Source: Pycnococcus provasolii (lineage: Eukaryota > Chlorophyta > Pseudoscourfieldiophyceae > Pseudoscourfieldiales). From it: a DNA stretch of 64,000 nt. Each line of letters opens with the position of its first letter. Positions within the stretch are counted from its first letter, which is position 1. The notes beneath the pieces are model-generated. The model saw only the letters and a program-made list of their open reading frames with translations. It did not search any database and was not told the DNA's origin. The stretch lies in assembly GCA_049487715.1 (NCBI GenBank), contig CP150572.1:434001-498000 (forward strand), written 5' to 3'. Positions 11,393-21,900 of the stretch are shown one piece after another. The translations under genes were made by a program, and so were the position numbers.

Positions 11393-11794
11393 GTGTCCGC
11401 CGTGGAGCTCGATGACGAGAACGTGTACCTGACGCCAAAGGAAGTGCGCGCAGCCATCACCGCTCTCGGCAAGAAGTACAAGTTCACTCACCAGCAACTT
11501 GTGGACGCCTTCGGATGTACGTGTGCAGGGAATGCGGTCGGCAGGTTCATGAGCAAGAGCGGTGACTTCGGTGGAGGCGAGATGGACATGTACAGGCCGG
11601 CTGCGCTCTTCTTCGAGAAGCTGCGCGTGCACGAAGGCAAGCCGAAGAGCAAGAAGCGCAAGGCGCTCGAGGAGGAGGCTCAGGGCCGGAAGGACAAGAA
11701 ACCTTTTCTCGGTCTTGATCCCAACAAGAAGTACTGGGTCATGCCCGACACCGTGGCGATGAAGGATTCGCTCGGCCGCTTCCGCCTGTGGTGA
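11393..11794 (+). CDS. small DUF7726-like (fungal-type HTH-like) protein
   Basis: The frame encodes about 133 residues. The core TPKEVRAAITALGKKYKF, then QQLVDAFGC, VGRFMSKSGDFGGGEMDMY and AALFFEKLRVHEG resembles the DUF7726 family, small HTH-like proteins described mainly from fungi (pattern: loop, GRFM, G-rich turn, FF). A basic linker PKSKKRKALEEE suggests nuclear localisation, and the tail ends SLGRFRLW. There is no in-frame ATG before the core: the frame opens at a GTG (11393). A start at ATG 11328 with a length error in the GGGC repeat, or an upstream exon spliced at cccag (11388-11392), are the two explanations I can offer. The family call is moderate; the function is unknown. Confidence 0.5.
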   Translation: MSAVELDDENVYLTPKEVRAAITALGKKYKFTHQQLVDAFGCTCAGNAVGRFMSKSGDFGGGEMDMYRPAALFFEKLRVHEGKPKSKKRKALEEEAQGRKDKKPFLGLDPNKKYWVMPDTVAMKDSLGRFRLW

Positions 11795-12106
11795 GCAAAG
11801 CACTCAAACTACTCAATTTGTTTTTTGTCGAGAAGAGAGAAAGAGAGAGAATGGATAACTTTTTTTTTAATTTTTAAACAACAATGGTAAAACCAGCACT
11901 GCATGAATTGACGACAAGGATGACTCGCCACCCCACCAACTACAAAAACAAATCTGCAAATTGACGCACTTCAGTTGATTGTAAAAAAAATGCGAGACGA
12001 CTCAATTACAGATTCTGTGTCCACATATTATTTATTCCGCAACATTTCGCCGGATCGCCGTATCGTTGTTTGGGTTTGTGTGCAACATTGTACGCGACGA
12101 CGGTGA
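11795..12106. other. convergent 3' spacer
   Basis: This spacer separates two genes that end towards each other. It is rich in T/A runs and should contain both polyadenylation regions. Nothing else is seen. Confidence 0.4.
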
Positions 12107-15100
12107 TCACGCACGCCTCCACCTCCGCCCAGGCACGAATGCGAAGCGCAGGCTCAAGTACAGCAAGAGCGACAAAAAGATCGTGTGCAGCCACAGCGCT
12201 GTCGAGTGACGAAGCACACTGCTCTTGCGATCGACGCCCACCACGCTAAGGAAGGTGTTACCCTGCACACCCTCGATCGATGTCCAAGTACCAGCCATTT
12301 CGACGTCAAGACGAAAGTTCATCTGATTATCTTTCAACTCGTTCAGCAAAAACGAACTAAACGTCTGGTAGAACGGACTGAGCTGTCGCAGTGCAAGCGT
12401 GATGGGCGGCATCGATGCGGGGTTGACGAGGAAACCGCCAAACAGCACCATGAAAAGAATCACAATTGCCAGCACGACAATTGCAACTCCCATGCTCGGC
12501 GAGAGCGTTGCCACCAACATAGCCAAGATTCCCATGTTCGTAGTGTACAGTGCTCCAATTCCAATGAATACGAAGAATGACTGTGTGGACGCCCTTAATC
12601 CCATGAGCGGATAGAAGATCGAACCGTAGATTATTGTAGGAATCACTCGCAGCAGAAGGCTGTCGGCAAGCACACGCGCGAGTAGCAACGAATATACGGG
12701 AAAGTCCAGATTCAGCAAGCCCGTTTGGTCGCGATAGCGGCTCTCGAACGTAGGGTCGATCGCACTCATTCCAGCAAATCCCCAGAGGCTGGCGAAAAAG
12801 AAGAACGCGCCCATTCTGTTGATGACGCCAGGCAGTGTGGCGGGGACGTCGAAATACACGAGTCCAAGCATCACGCCAAGTGCTGCAGCAGCAACAAGGT
12901 GCGTAGCAAACAGAGCGGGTCGACGGAGCACGGATCGGAACTCGCGTACGATGAGATGCCAGAGCGACACGGATAAGACGGGCCGACGCAACGCGGGCGG
13001 TGGTGGTTCCCACTCAAGCACATCCTCTACGGCAGCAGCATTGTCGCCGTTGTCGTGAACCGGCGCTACTGCTTTTGCCGCCGCTGCTGCACGAGCATTC
13101 TGGCGTTTCGCAGCCGCACGCAGCGAAGCATGCGACAAACTCACGAGCACGTCTGCCGGAGACGCCTGCGTGACCGGCGCAGCCTTCTTCTCGATGTGTA
13201 TCTTCCTCCTAGCCTCCTCAACAATCGCAGCACTTTCAGGCGGCGGTGCCGTGGCTACCGCCTGCCCAACAAGCGACGCGACGACGCCTCGAGGCGTTGT
13301 TGCCGCAGAAATCACCTCGCAGCTCGCGCGACAATCGTCGCCAGCCTCGGGCCGATGCATTGCCTCCTCCACTTCCTGCTCCTCCTCAGCTTCTGGACAC
13401 ACGTCAAGATCACCAGCATCTGCATCTCCAGCCATGCCAGCCCTCACAACGTCCAGAAGAACGCTTTCCCTTGGTGTGCCAGTCCACGCAATGCGGCCCT
13501 CTGCCACCACGAACACCCTTTGAAATTCGTCGAAGAGCGCGCTGCTTGGCTGGTGAATGGTCAACGCGACGATACGCCGCTGCTGAGATGTGCACCATAT
13601 GCTCTCTCCCTCCGCGTAGCGGCGAAGACAGGAAACCACATCCATTGCGCTTAAGGCATCGAGTCCACTCGTCGGCTCATCGGCAAGTACGATGCTTGGC
13701 TCAGCTGCGAGCTGACATGCGAGCACCGTCTTTCGCCTCTCTCCACCAGACAGGTTGGAGTCCGCTCCCATGCCAGATCCAACACGGCGCATCCACGCAG
13801 CGCGCTTTAGGCCAACGTCGTCAAGAACAGCGTCAGCAACGAATGATGCACGGCTGCGTGTCAGGTGCGGGGATCGCAGGGAGACGTACAGGTGCACGTT
13901 CTCGCGTGCCGACAGGAATGGGCACAGCAGCGCATCTGTCTGCTCCATGAAAACGAGGTGCGTGAGGTAGCGCGAGCGTGACCACCAACTCAGTCTGCAC
14001 GACGACGACGTGCTTGAGTCTGAGCTCAGCGTGCTCGTGCCGGAATCTCGGCGTGCGGGTAGTGTCCACTCGCTGCGCTTTGACTTCGACGCGAATGGCC
14101 AACTGCGTTGCGTTGTCGTCTCCATGCCGCCAACATTCTCTTTCCTCCTCCTCCTCCTCCTCGTTGTTGTAGTTGTTGTTATTGTTGTTGTCGTTGTCAT
14201 CATAATCAACGTCGTCGTCGTCGTCGTCTGTGTCAGACGCATACCCGTCACACTCGCGACCAAGCACCAACTTTCCATCTACATACACGGCTCCCGTGAT
14301 CTCAACGCCCATCGGCATTGGCGCCTGTGCAATGGCACGAAGCATCGTCGACTTTCCAGCACCACTTTGTCCAAGGATGGCGGTAAGCTCTCCGCTGATG
14401 AGGTTGCCACTCACACCCTCCAGGATCGTGGAGAGGTTCCTCGCTTTCTTCGAGCTCTTCGACAACTCTTCACCTCGCGCCGTGTTTGGCGGCGAATCTG
14501 TCGCGGGTGGTGCTGTAGCACAGCAGATGCTCTTTGGTCCCATGCGTCGGCACGCATCAAGGCCAAATGCGGGTGACGCGGACACCGATATATTCCGGAA
14601 TTCGAGTAAGTCAACGGGTGGCGATGAAATGACGTTTTTCGCGAAGAAGGTGCTGCTGCTGTCGCCTGCATCGCCGCGAACGAAGGTTCAGTTACCGCCA
14701 CGCACTCTGCGTCGGGTTCGTCGTTTCCGTTCGTCGATGCCGACTGCGTCAGATCCACCATCATCACGTTCGCTTCTGCCGATTCCTTCTCGTCGACTTG
14801 CTGAAGGCAACGACGCCGAGCAAGATTCACGCGTATTGAGCTGAAAACGGCTCGGCATATCGTCAGCAGAAATGCAATCGCAAGGCTAGTGACGAGGAGT
14901 TGCGCGGCGATCTTGTCCGTGTATCCGAGCGGAAAGGCATCTGGTATCTTCGATGAAGCGCCACCTCCCATCATTCCCCCGGCGGAGCTTGCGGCTCGTG
15001 CTGCCGCTGCCTCGACCGCGGCATCATCTTGCGGCGTAGAAGCCGAGCGTGTCGTGAGAGGACCCACTTCTTCAAGGCTTTCGCCGTTCTCCGGCGCTGG

Positions 15101-15763
15101 CGCGACGTCGTTGTCTGCGCATTTCGCCATGCACATCTCGACGTCGTTGTTCTCGGCTGCCACTTGGTTGAGGTCCCACACCTGCAGGACACAGGCTGGC
15201 GGGAACACGCCCTTGAACGGGTTCGATTCCTTGCACGTGGAGAAGACGTTGAGGAGGTTCATGAGGGACATGCCCTTCTCGGACAGCAAGCCTGGAAGTA
15301 CCTCCATCACGCACGCGCTGATTTCGCTGTCCAGCGGGTTTTTAGGCTTCCAGTCGATGGTGTACGGGTCGATGCCCGCCTCTGCGAAAGGTTTCCACAG
15401 ATCGCAGAGGCAGTCGTGGCAGTCGAACAGTTCGTTTCTTTGATCGCACACGTTCTGCGGCGCGATTCCCTTCCACGCCGTCGTCGCGTAGACGTCATTG
15501 GCAGAAACGCGGCACGCGTGGGATTGTTCTCCTCCCGCCGCTTCTATAGAAGAGGACTTCTGCAGGTCGGGTGAAGAGTCATTAGTGGCATTTAGCGCAG
15601 CATCACCCTGAAGATTCGCAGCAGCATGTTGAGATTGCTGCGCGCGAAGCAGGAATGCGCTCACGCCGTTCCCGGACGCGCCGAGTGCCAACAGCAGGAG
15701 CAGGAGCAGGGGGAGTGTGTTATGATTGCCAGCAGCCGAGGCAGCACGCCGTCCGTCACGCAT
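12107..15763 (-). CDS. ABCG-family half-size ABC transporter with N-terminal Cys-rich lumenal domain (two frame breaks)
   Basis: Reading leftwards: a signal peptide (NTLPLLLLLLLALGASGNGVSA), an ectodomain of about 200 residues with paired cysteines (CDQRNELFDCHDCLCDLW; CVLQVW; CMAKCAD), a membrane helix (IAAQLLVTSLAIAFLLTICRAVF), then the ATPase: Walker A GQSGAGKST, Q-loop region FMEQTDALL, signature NLSGGERRK, Walker B SIVLADEPTSGLD, H-loop ALTIHQPSS. The C-terminal ABCG membrane domain follows (LWHLIVREFRSVLRRP onward, about six helices). The layout matches plant ABCG24/28-type proteins, which carry an N-terminal Cys-rich domain. The frame breaks at the T5 run 14635-14639 (adding one base joins KNVISSPPVDLLEFRN to the ATPase) and again somewhere in 13980-14240, next to an Asp/Asn/Glu-only insert between Walker A and the Q-loop. 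The substrate is unknown; the family often moves lipids. Confidence 0.8.
14118..14232 (-). repeat. Asp/Asn/Glu triplet-repeat insert in the ABC ATPase
   Basis: Consecutive GAC/GAT, AAC/AAT and GAG/GAA codons encode an acidic, Asn-rich tract between Walker A and the Q-loop. The other frame reads it as polyThr/polyArg. Such a loop is not part of the ABC fold and is probably disordered. It is also a likely place for a length error. Confidence 0.8.
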
Positions 15764-16393
15764 CGCACCCCGTCGTGCTCCACCGCGTGCGCGACGACGC
15801 ACAAGAATAATAATTGTAGGACTGTAGGGGTGGTAAGAATTAGGTCGAGTTTCCGCGTCTCGTTTTCTTTTGTTTTGACGACTTAAAAGGCAGAATTGAA
15901 CAGCCGGGGGGCATATTATCATCCCAACAACCTGTTCCCATCGATCGAGCCGCGCCAAGCCCAAGCGACAGTCCCGACTGAAAGTCCCGACTCCCCCTGG
16001 GCCCTGGGGAAGTCGAGGGGAATTTGGGGAATTCGACCGTCGAGGGAATTTGAGAGAATTCGACCGTCAGGGGGAATTTGGGCGAAGGGGAATTTCGTAA
16101 CCCAGCGAGCAAATAAAACGGTCATCCCCATCCCCCGACCCCGACAACCCTTGGCTTCCACGAAACGTTAGGGTTTCTTCGTAACCCTGGTGCCTGCCGG
16201 CACCTCCTGGCTCCACGATTCTAGCCAACAGGGCCGGTTAGGAGGCACATGGGGGTCACACATTTTGTATGGAAAATAACAAAGTTTGATTTTACAACCG
16301 AAACATTCTGTACATACAGCAAATACAACGAAGTTCATTTCACTGTGCGCGTGGCGGTGGCGGGTGCACTCATCCATCACCGTCGTCGTCACT
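15764..16393. other. intergenic region with degenerate tandem GAATTTGGGG/GAATTCGACCGTC repeat
   Basis: Between 16018 and 16095 a phrase of about 27-30 bases (gggaatttg, then gaattcgaccgtc) occurs two to three times with small changes. Two copies of gtcccgact lie just before it (15971-15993). The flanks contain cgttagggtttc and gtaaccctgg (16167-16189), telomere-like words. No gene is seen; the short overlapping ORFs have no protein-like features. Confidence 0.6.
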
Positions 16394-18124
16394 CTACCAC
16401 ACCCAACCTCGGCACTTCTCGGAGCCGCACGCGCACCGCTCCACCTTGCGCATCTGGCTCACCTTTCGGCCGGGACAGTAGTCGATCGACAGCTCGCTAC
16501 CCTTGGCGATATCCACCCTCGCGAAGAACCCAACGCGAGGGATCGTCGACACCACGGTGCTCGCTTCGATCGCCGCGGGCATCTCCAGCGTTGTCATGTT
16601 AGGCTCGCAGCAGTGGTTGAACATGCGCCCCACGTTCCCAAACAGCGTCGGGTCGATCGTCAGTGTGTCATTCGGATTTGCGCTCGCTCCCGCAGGCACG
16701 TCGTGGAGGTAGAACAGGCCAAAGTGCGTGTAGTTCTTCTCACGCTTTCGCGCGAGGTCGTTCGACAGAAGCTCGCCGACGTACTCGACGATGAACGAGC
16801 CTTTCGGGATGTCCTCTCCGGCAAAGACGCCGTACCCGCGCGAGCCCGTGGGGCGAATCAAAATCGGCCTTGGGACCGCACCCGTGTGCACCTGCCACGT
16901 CGGGCAGCTCTCTCTCATCGCTTGCGTGATGGTCACCTTGCTCGCGGCGGAGCTCTTCCCCTTGCTCGACTTCTTCGCCGCAGACTCCTCCTTCGCGACG
17001 GCGCAGACGGACTTGGCAATCCCGCGGCATGCACACTTCGGCGCGAAGATGCGCGGCTCAATCTCGTACTTCGCTCCACCCTCGTCCGGTGCGTCAGCTT
17101 CAGACGAGCGGTTCTTCTTGGAGTCCACCAACTTTCCCTTCGAATCAACCTTGAAGAGGCAGTTGCGTGCGTCGCCGCGCAGCACGCGCTCTGCGCTGTA
17201 CTGAAATCCAAGGTGGTTGGGATGGATGCCAAGCCCGCTCACGTTCGTCTGCCACTTGATCCACTCCTTGTCCGCCTCGTCGTCCAAGTCCACGACAGCC
17301 TGCTTAGCTTTGGCTGGTTTCTGATCCTCCTCCGTTTCCGGTAAGCACCCGCTGCACGCCGTCTTCATGCAGTACAGAAGCTGCTTCGATGGCCCGTGAC
17401 GCGCCTTGTGTACAGCCGCGCCGTCAGCCTTGTATCCCTGTCTTGCGAGCGGTCCAGCGGCGTGGAACATGCCGTGCGACACTTCATTGAGCGTGGAGAT
17501 TTCGACGTGGTGCGAGCCACCCTTGTACGTGAAGAGCGGCTTGGTTCCCACCGGCGACAGTCTTTTGGATGCGGGAGCAAGCCATCGCACGCACACGGTT
17601 TTGTTGGTTCGGTTGATGCTGGTGACGCGCCCGTACCACGGGTTCTTCGGGTCGCCGCTGTTGACGTGCACCCAGTCTTGAATGCGTATATCCGTTGCCT
17701 GTATGCCGTTGGGATCGTCGATGTCGATGCCGTTGTCGTTGTCGTTCGGTTCGTCGTCGTCGTCGTCGTGTTCGTCGTCCTGCGACACGTTGCCAGCTGC
17801 TGCCGCCCGTTTTGCGGCGGACTGTTCTGCGACGGACACGCATACGTTCTTCCGCTTTCCGGTGTAGAAGCCTCCTTTTCGCACGACGACGTTCGCCTGC
17901 GCCTTGGTTGTTGTGTTGACGTTGATCGTTCTCCCGTTCGTGTGGAATCCCGACTCGACTGCGGTTCGGAACGTTCCTTTCCACGACGGCGGTAGGAGAC
18001 TCGTTGCTTCGTGCCTCCTCCTGTAGTTCTTGATAGCTTCTGCGGCCCCTCCCGGTTCCTTCTCGAGTAGCTTGGATGCCTTCTGCAACAGCACGTGCGA
18101 GGGGCCGGAGTGGTGCGACGACAT
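16394..18124 (-). CDS. SET-domain protein lysine methyltransferase
   Basis: This is an intact frame of about 576 residues, taking MSSHHSGPSHVLLQ at 18124 as the start; an upstream Pro/Ser-rich extension is possible. A middle segment (IQDWVHVNSGDPKNPWYGRV, with VCVRWLAP after it) looks like a Tudor/BAH-type chromatin reader. A Cys cluster lies ahead of the catalytic domain (CACRG, CAVAKEE). The SET domain has its usual landmarks in order: GYGVFAGEDIPKGSFIVEYV, GRMFNHCCEPNM, and ELSIDYCPG with the catalytic-pocket Tyr. A post-SET CACGSEKCRGW zinc motif closes the protein. The order and the post-SET cysteines suggest a histone methyltransferase of the SUV39/H3K9-like group; the exact lysine target cannot be read from sequence alone. 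Confidence 0.82.
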   Translation of the reverse strand: MSSHHSGPSHVLLQKASKLLEKEPGGAAEAIKNYRRRHEATSLLPPSWKGTFRTAVESGFHTNGRTINVNTTTKAQANVVVRKGGFYTGKRKNVCVSVAEQSAAKRAAAAGNVSQDDEHDDDDDEPNDNDNGIDIDDPNGIQATDIRIQDWVHVNSGDPKNPWYGRVTSINRTNKTVCVRWLAPASKRLSPVGTKPLFTYKGGSHHVEISTLNEVSHGMFHAAGPLARQGYKADGAAVHKARHGPSKQLLYCMKTACSGCLPETEEDQKPAKAKQAVVDLDDEADKEWIKWQTNVSGLGIHPNHLGFQYSAERVLRGDARNCLFKVDSKGKLVDSKKNRSSEADAPDEGGAKYEIEPRIFAPKCACRGIAKSVCAVAKEESAAKKSSKGKSSAASKVTITQAMRESCPTWQVHTGAVPRPILIRPTGSRGYGVFAGEDIPKGSFIVEYVGELLSNDLARKREKNYTHFGLFYLHDVPAGASANPNDTLTIDPTLFGNVGRMFNHCCEPNMTTLEMPAAIEASTVVSTIPRVGFFARVDIAKGSELSIDYCPGRKVSQMRKVERCACGSEKCRGWVW

Positions 18125-18975
18125 GACAACCCGACGTTGACGGGAGCGACACGCGCTCGGGTTGATGGAAGGGGGAAGGGAAGGGGAAGGGGAAGGGGAG
18201 GAAGGGATCGGGAATTCGGGGAGTGGCAACTGGACCTGGAGAATGGGGGAATTCCCTGAAGAGAGAGGTGGGATCGAGCAAATCTATGATAAAGTACACC
18301 ATCAACGAAACTTCTCCGTCTCATCGGGTGAGAGACAGACGAGGGTTTCTGGTGCTTGCTCTATTGCTCTGTATGCGTGCTCTACAACTGCCCATCAATC
18401 TCTAGTCTATCAACGAGGTGAGAGAACGCACGCACACAACCAGCGCCATTCCTTTTTGCCTGGTTATTATCTGTTTCTGCGGCAAGGAGAGGGCATAGAC
18501 TACCCGGGTAGGATTCGAACCGAGCTTCGTTTCCTTTTCCAAAATTTCCAAAAAAAAACCGGAGAGCGGACGATGGAAAACGTTCTCTATAATGAAAAAA
18601 ATACCATCAACCTATGCCGGTCTGATCTCAATCCTTTTTCACGTGACATAAACAACATGCGATGCGCAAGCCGCAGTGCATTGGCCGCGATCGTTCTTTA
18701 CGATAAGGTTGTTATCTTTGCTCTTGACCACCTTATTACTTGTCCTCGATCGACGTCCGTGGTGGAAGTCCGGCCTCCGGTGCCCGTTTCCTAAGGTTAG
18801 AGAACGAATCCCCTTCCTTCCCCTGAATGGCGAGGACGAACTAAGGGGCCTCCTGCTTGTGAGCTTGCGGCGCCGAAACGCACCTTCTTCCCCCTCCTCC
18901 CCCTTCTCAACCTTCCCGAACAGCCGAAGTCTGGGCGTCCGACGCCAAGCCACTTTGCTCGCAAGTGGCGCTGAG
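18125..18975. promoter_or_regulatory. divergent spacer with (GGGAA)n tract
   Basis: The region holds the promoters of the SET gene (leftwards) and the GC-rich gene (rightwards). 18168-18208 is a GGGAAG/GGGGAA purine tract. A copy of a dispersed motif (ccaaaatttcc...accgg) lies at 18539-18562, and cctaaggttaga lies at 18792. An open frame runs through 18676-18975 into the next gene, but its composition changes at 18976, so I place the start there. Confidence 0.4.
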
Positions 18976-21900
18976 ATGGACGTTCTGGAGGTGCCACCAC
19001 ACGTCGTGGTGGGCCTCGTGAGGCGCGGCGAAGAGCCAGAGGTAGAGGCAATGGAAGTGGATGCTACTGTCGACAACACGTGGCTCTGGGGTCAAGTGCT
19101 GTCGGTTGTCCTCGCACAGTGCACCAACGCTAGTGGGCGAACCACCTTGGTGTACGATGCCATGGGGAAGCGTCCAGGGATCGCCTCGGTTGCGTGCACC
19201 TGTAGGGCTGGTCGCGAGGCGGCGCGCGCCGCCGGTCCCTTGTGGCTAGCTACGGTCGACTGCCGCCTCGCAGCCCCAGCCCCCGCCGGCATCAACTTCG
19301 CCGCGCTCGCGGAGTGGATCTCCCGCGAGAGAGGAGAGCGGGACAAACTCTACAGCGCAGGAGGCGCTGTCGTTGGCACGCGCAGCAAAATCGCCCCGAC
19401 CCGCGTACTGGTCTGCGAGACGGCCGAGGGATCCGCCGTGCAATGGGTGCAGTGGCTGCGCGAACGACTCGAGGTTGGCCGCGCCCCGGCGGACGAGGAC
19501 GAGGCCGAGACCAAGGTTCTCGTCGGCGGTGCACTCAGCGCCTTCTCAGCCAAGAGGGTCGAGGCCGAGGCTGAGGCGCCGTCACTTGGTTCTGCCGCTG
19601 CTGCCACGCCACGCACCGATCCGACCGCCGCCGACGCGACCTTGCTCCTGCAGGCACTGACGGGCGGCGGTGGCGCGGACGAGCCGATGGGAGAGGCTGC
19701 GGGGAAGCGCCCAGCCGCCAAGCGGGCAAGCCCCGCGTTGCTCGGCTGCGCAGTCGCCCACGCTGTGCATCAATCCATCCCCAGCGATGACGCCGCGCGG
19801 GCAATAGCCGGCGTGGGTGGGGAACTGACGGCGCTGAGCACCGCCGCAGCGGCGGCGCTCAGCTCCCCCGACGCCGCACTGGCCGCCGCGCTGACCTACG
19901 GCGGTGCCGTTAGCGCCCGTCTCGCAGCCACCGGGTCGCGGGCGAAGCTTCCGAAGCGGGCGAGCATGCCCCGCGTGCTGCGGAGGGCAGTGGCGGCGGC
20001 GCTCGGGGCGCAGCCCTGGCATCGGCTCGCAGCGCTCCTCGGGCCGAGCAAGCGCGGGGTCGCCAAATCGGTGCTGCTGGGCGCGCACGCCGGGGAGCTG
20101 CTCAAAGGCGTCTCTGGGGACGCAGCGAGAGGACGCCTCGCGCTTCTCTTGCTGCTCCTGCGGGGGGCCAAGTACCCGGTTTCGCCGTTGGAATGGGCCA
20201 AAGCGGAGCCATGGGGACTGGCGCGGGGCGCGCTCCGTGCTGCCGTGGCCTCGGGCGAGTACGGGCTGGCCGAGGGGCAGGAGGTGTGGGCGCGGGACGA
20301 GTGGCACAGCGCCGCCGCGCGCGTAAGGCTTAAGCCGCCGGTGCCGGCGGCGGGCGACGCGATGGTGCGCGCGGTGCTCTGCCAGCTCGGCAACAATCCA
20401 GCCGCGTGGGAAGTCATCGTCTCGGGCGGGCTCACCGCTCGCCAGGTGCTGACCAACGCCAGATCCCTCGCCGCCATGGCCGTGCCCGGCGCCCAGGTGG
20501 CGGCGCACGCCGCCCTTGCCCGCGCCCCTCCCGGCTGCCCCGGCGCCCCCGCTCCCGAGGACCTGCTCGCCGTGGCGTGGCGTCTCCGTGAGGAGTTCTC
20601 ACCTGCAGGCACCGGTGCCGACCTCGAGCGCACCCGCGCCGCCGCCGCCGAGACCGCGGCTGAGGCGCTCGCCGAGGCGCGGAGCTTGCGGGAGCAGCTG
20701 GTTGGGAAAGGTGACGTCGACTCGCTCGTGCGGGCTGGGGCACGCCCGTCCCAGCCAGCTACGGGGACGCGGCGCAAGAGGGCCGTGCAGGACGCGGCGT
20801 TATGGAAGAAGCCCAGGACAGAGCGGCGGGGAAAAGAGGTGGAAGAGCTGGCGGCGGCGCGCACGGAGCTGGAGACCGGCGAGGAGTCGCCTGCGCTCGT
20901 GGGGGCGCAGTGGTGGCGGCGCTGGAACGGAGTGCGGGGGGAGTCGGCGAGGCGGGGCCGGAGGCGTGGCGGGCGCGCGGCCTGAGCTGGGTCACGGGGG
21001 AGATTCGCACGTTCAAAGACGCCCACGGGCAGGCGGTGCAGCGGGGCGGTGGGCGGTGGGTGGCAGAGGGCGCGGCGGCGGCCGCGGCGGCCATCGCGCG
21101 CGCGTTCTCTGAGCGCGCTGCCGCCGAGTTTGCCGCGGAGGGGGCGGCGGCGCGGGCGGGCCCAGGGCGCGGGCGGCCGGTCACCACAGCAGTCCTTGCC
21201 ACCCGCGAGCTCACCGCCAACGCCCCACGCGCCGGCGCCCCTCCCCGCGCGCCTGCTGGATTCGCCGGCGCGGCCCTCCTCTGGCAGGGGGAGCAGGTGC
21301 GCCTCGGCACCCTCCGCGCCGCCGCCGCCGCCTCCGCCGCCGGGGAGGGGTCGGGCGAAGCCGATGGCGCAGATGGCCAGGAGGAGACGTTGCTGGCCGG
21401 CATCTACTGGTGCGAGCACCCCAAGGGGACGAAGGAGTACGAAGCTCACGATGGGAGTCTCGACCTCGACCTCTCCGTGTCGCTGTACGACCAGGCGTGG
21501 GAGCACGTTGCCTCGTGCTGCTACCAGCAAACAGAGATTCCGGGGGCGAAGCACTCGGGGGACTTAACGGAGGCGCCGTTCCCCGAGGGGGCGCGGGAGG
21601 AGGTGGCGGTGGATCTAGGGGCACTGCGGCGGGGGCACCCGTCGGCGGCGCACATCGTGCTCCTGTGCCAGAGCTACACGGGGGCACGCCTCGGCACCTT
21701 CAAGGACGCAGTGGTGTACGTCGCCTCCTCGGGCGGCGCCGCAGGCAGCGGCCGCCGCGACCTCTGTGCCCTCAGCCTCGCTGGCGGCGCGGGCGGCGGC
21801 ATAGCCGCCGGCGTCGTGTCGTTCGCCCCCTGGCGCGACGACCCCTTGTTCCGCCCAGACGGGCAGCCCAAATTCGCGGAGCGCGGCGAGCGAGAAGCCG

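Noticed and set aside
18500-18530. A T-loop-like ggattcgaacc that might mark a tRNA
   Set aside because: No pairing stems or acceptor arm on either strand; the sequence is simply a TTCGAA palindrome.
6757-20941. Programmed -1 ribosomal frameshifting as the cause of the shared one-base breaks
   Set aside because: No slippery heptamer followed by a clear stem-loop was seen at these sites, and several unrelated genes share the same homopolymer-type break, so sequence error is the simpler explanation.
19896-21554. A 552-codon open frame on the minus strand opposite the GC-rich gene
   Set aside because: High GC leaves few stops in any frame; the product is Arg/Ser/Pro-rich with no conserved motifs, while the plus strand carries the TerD domain.
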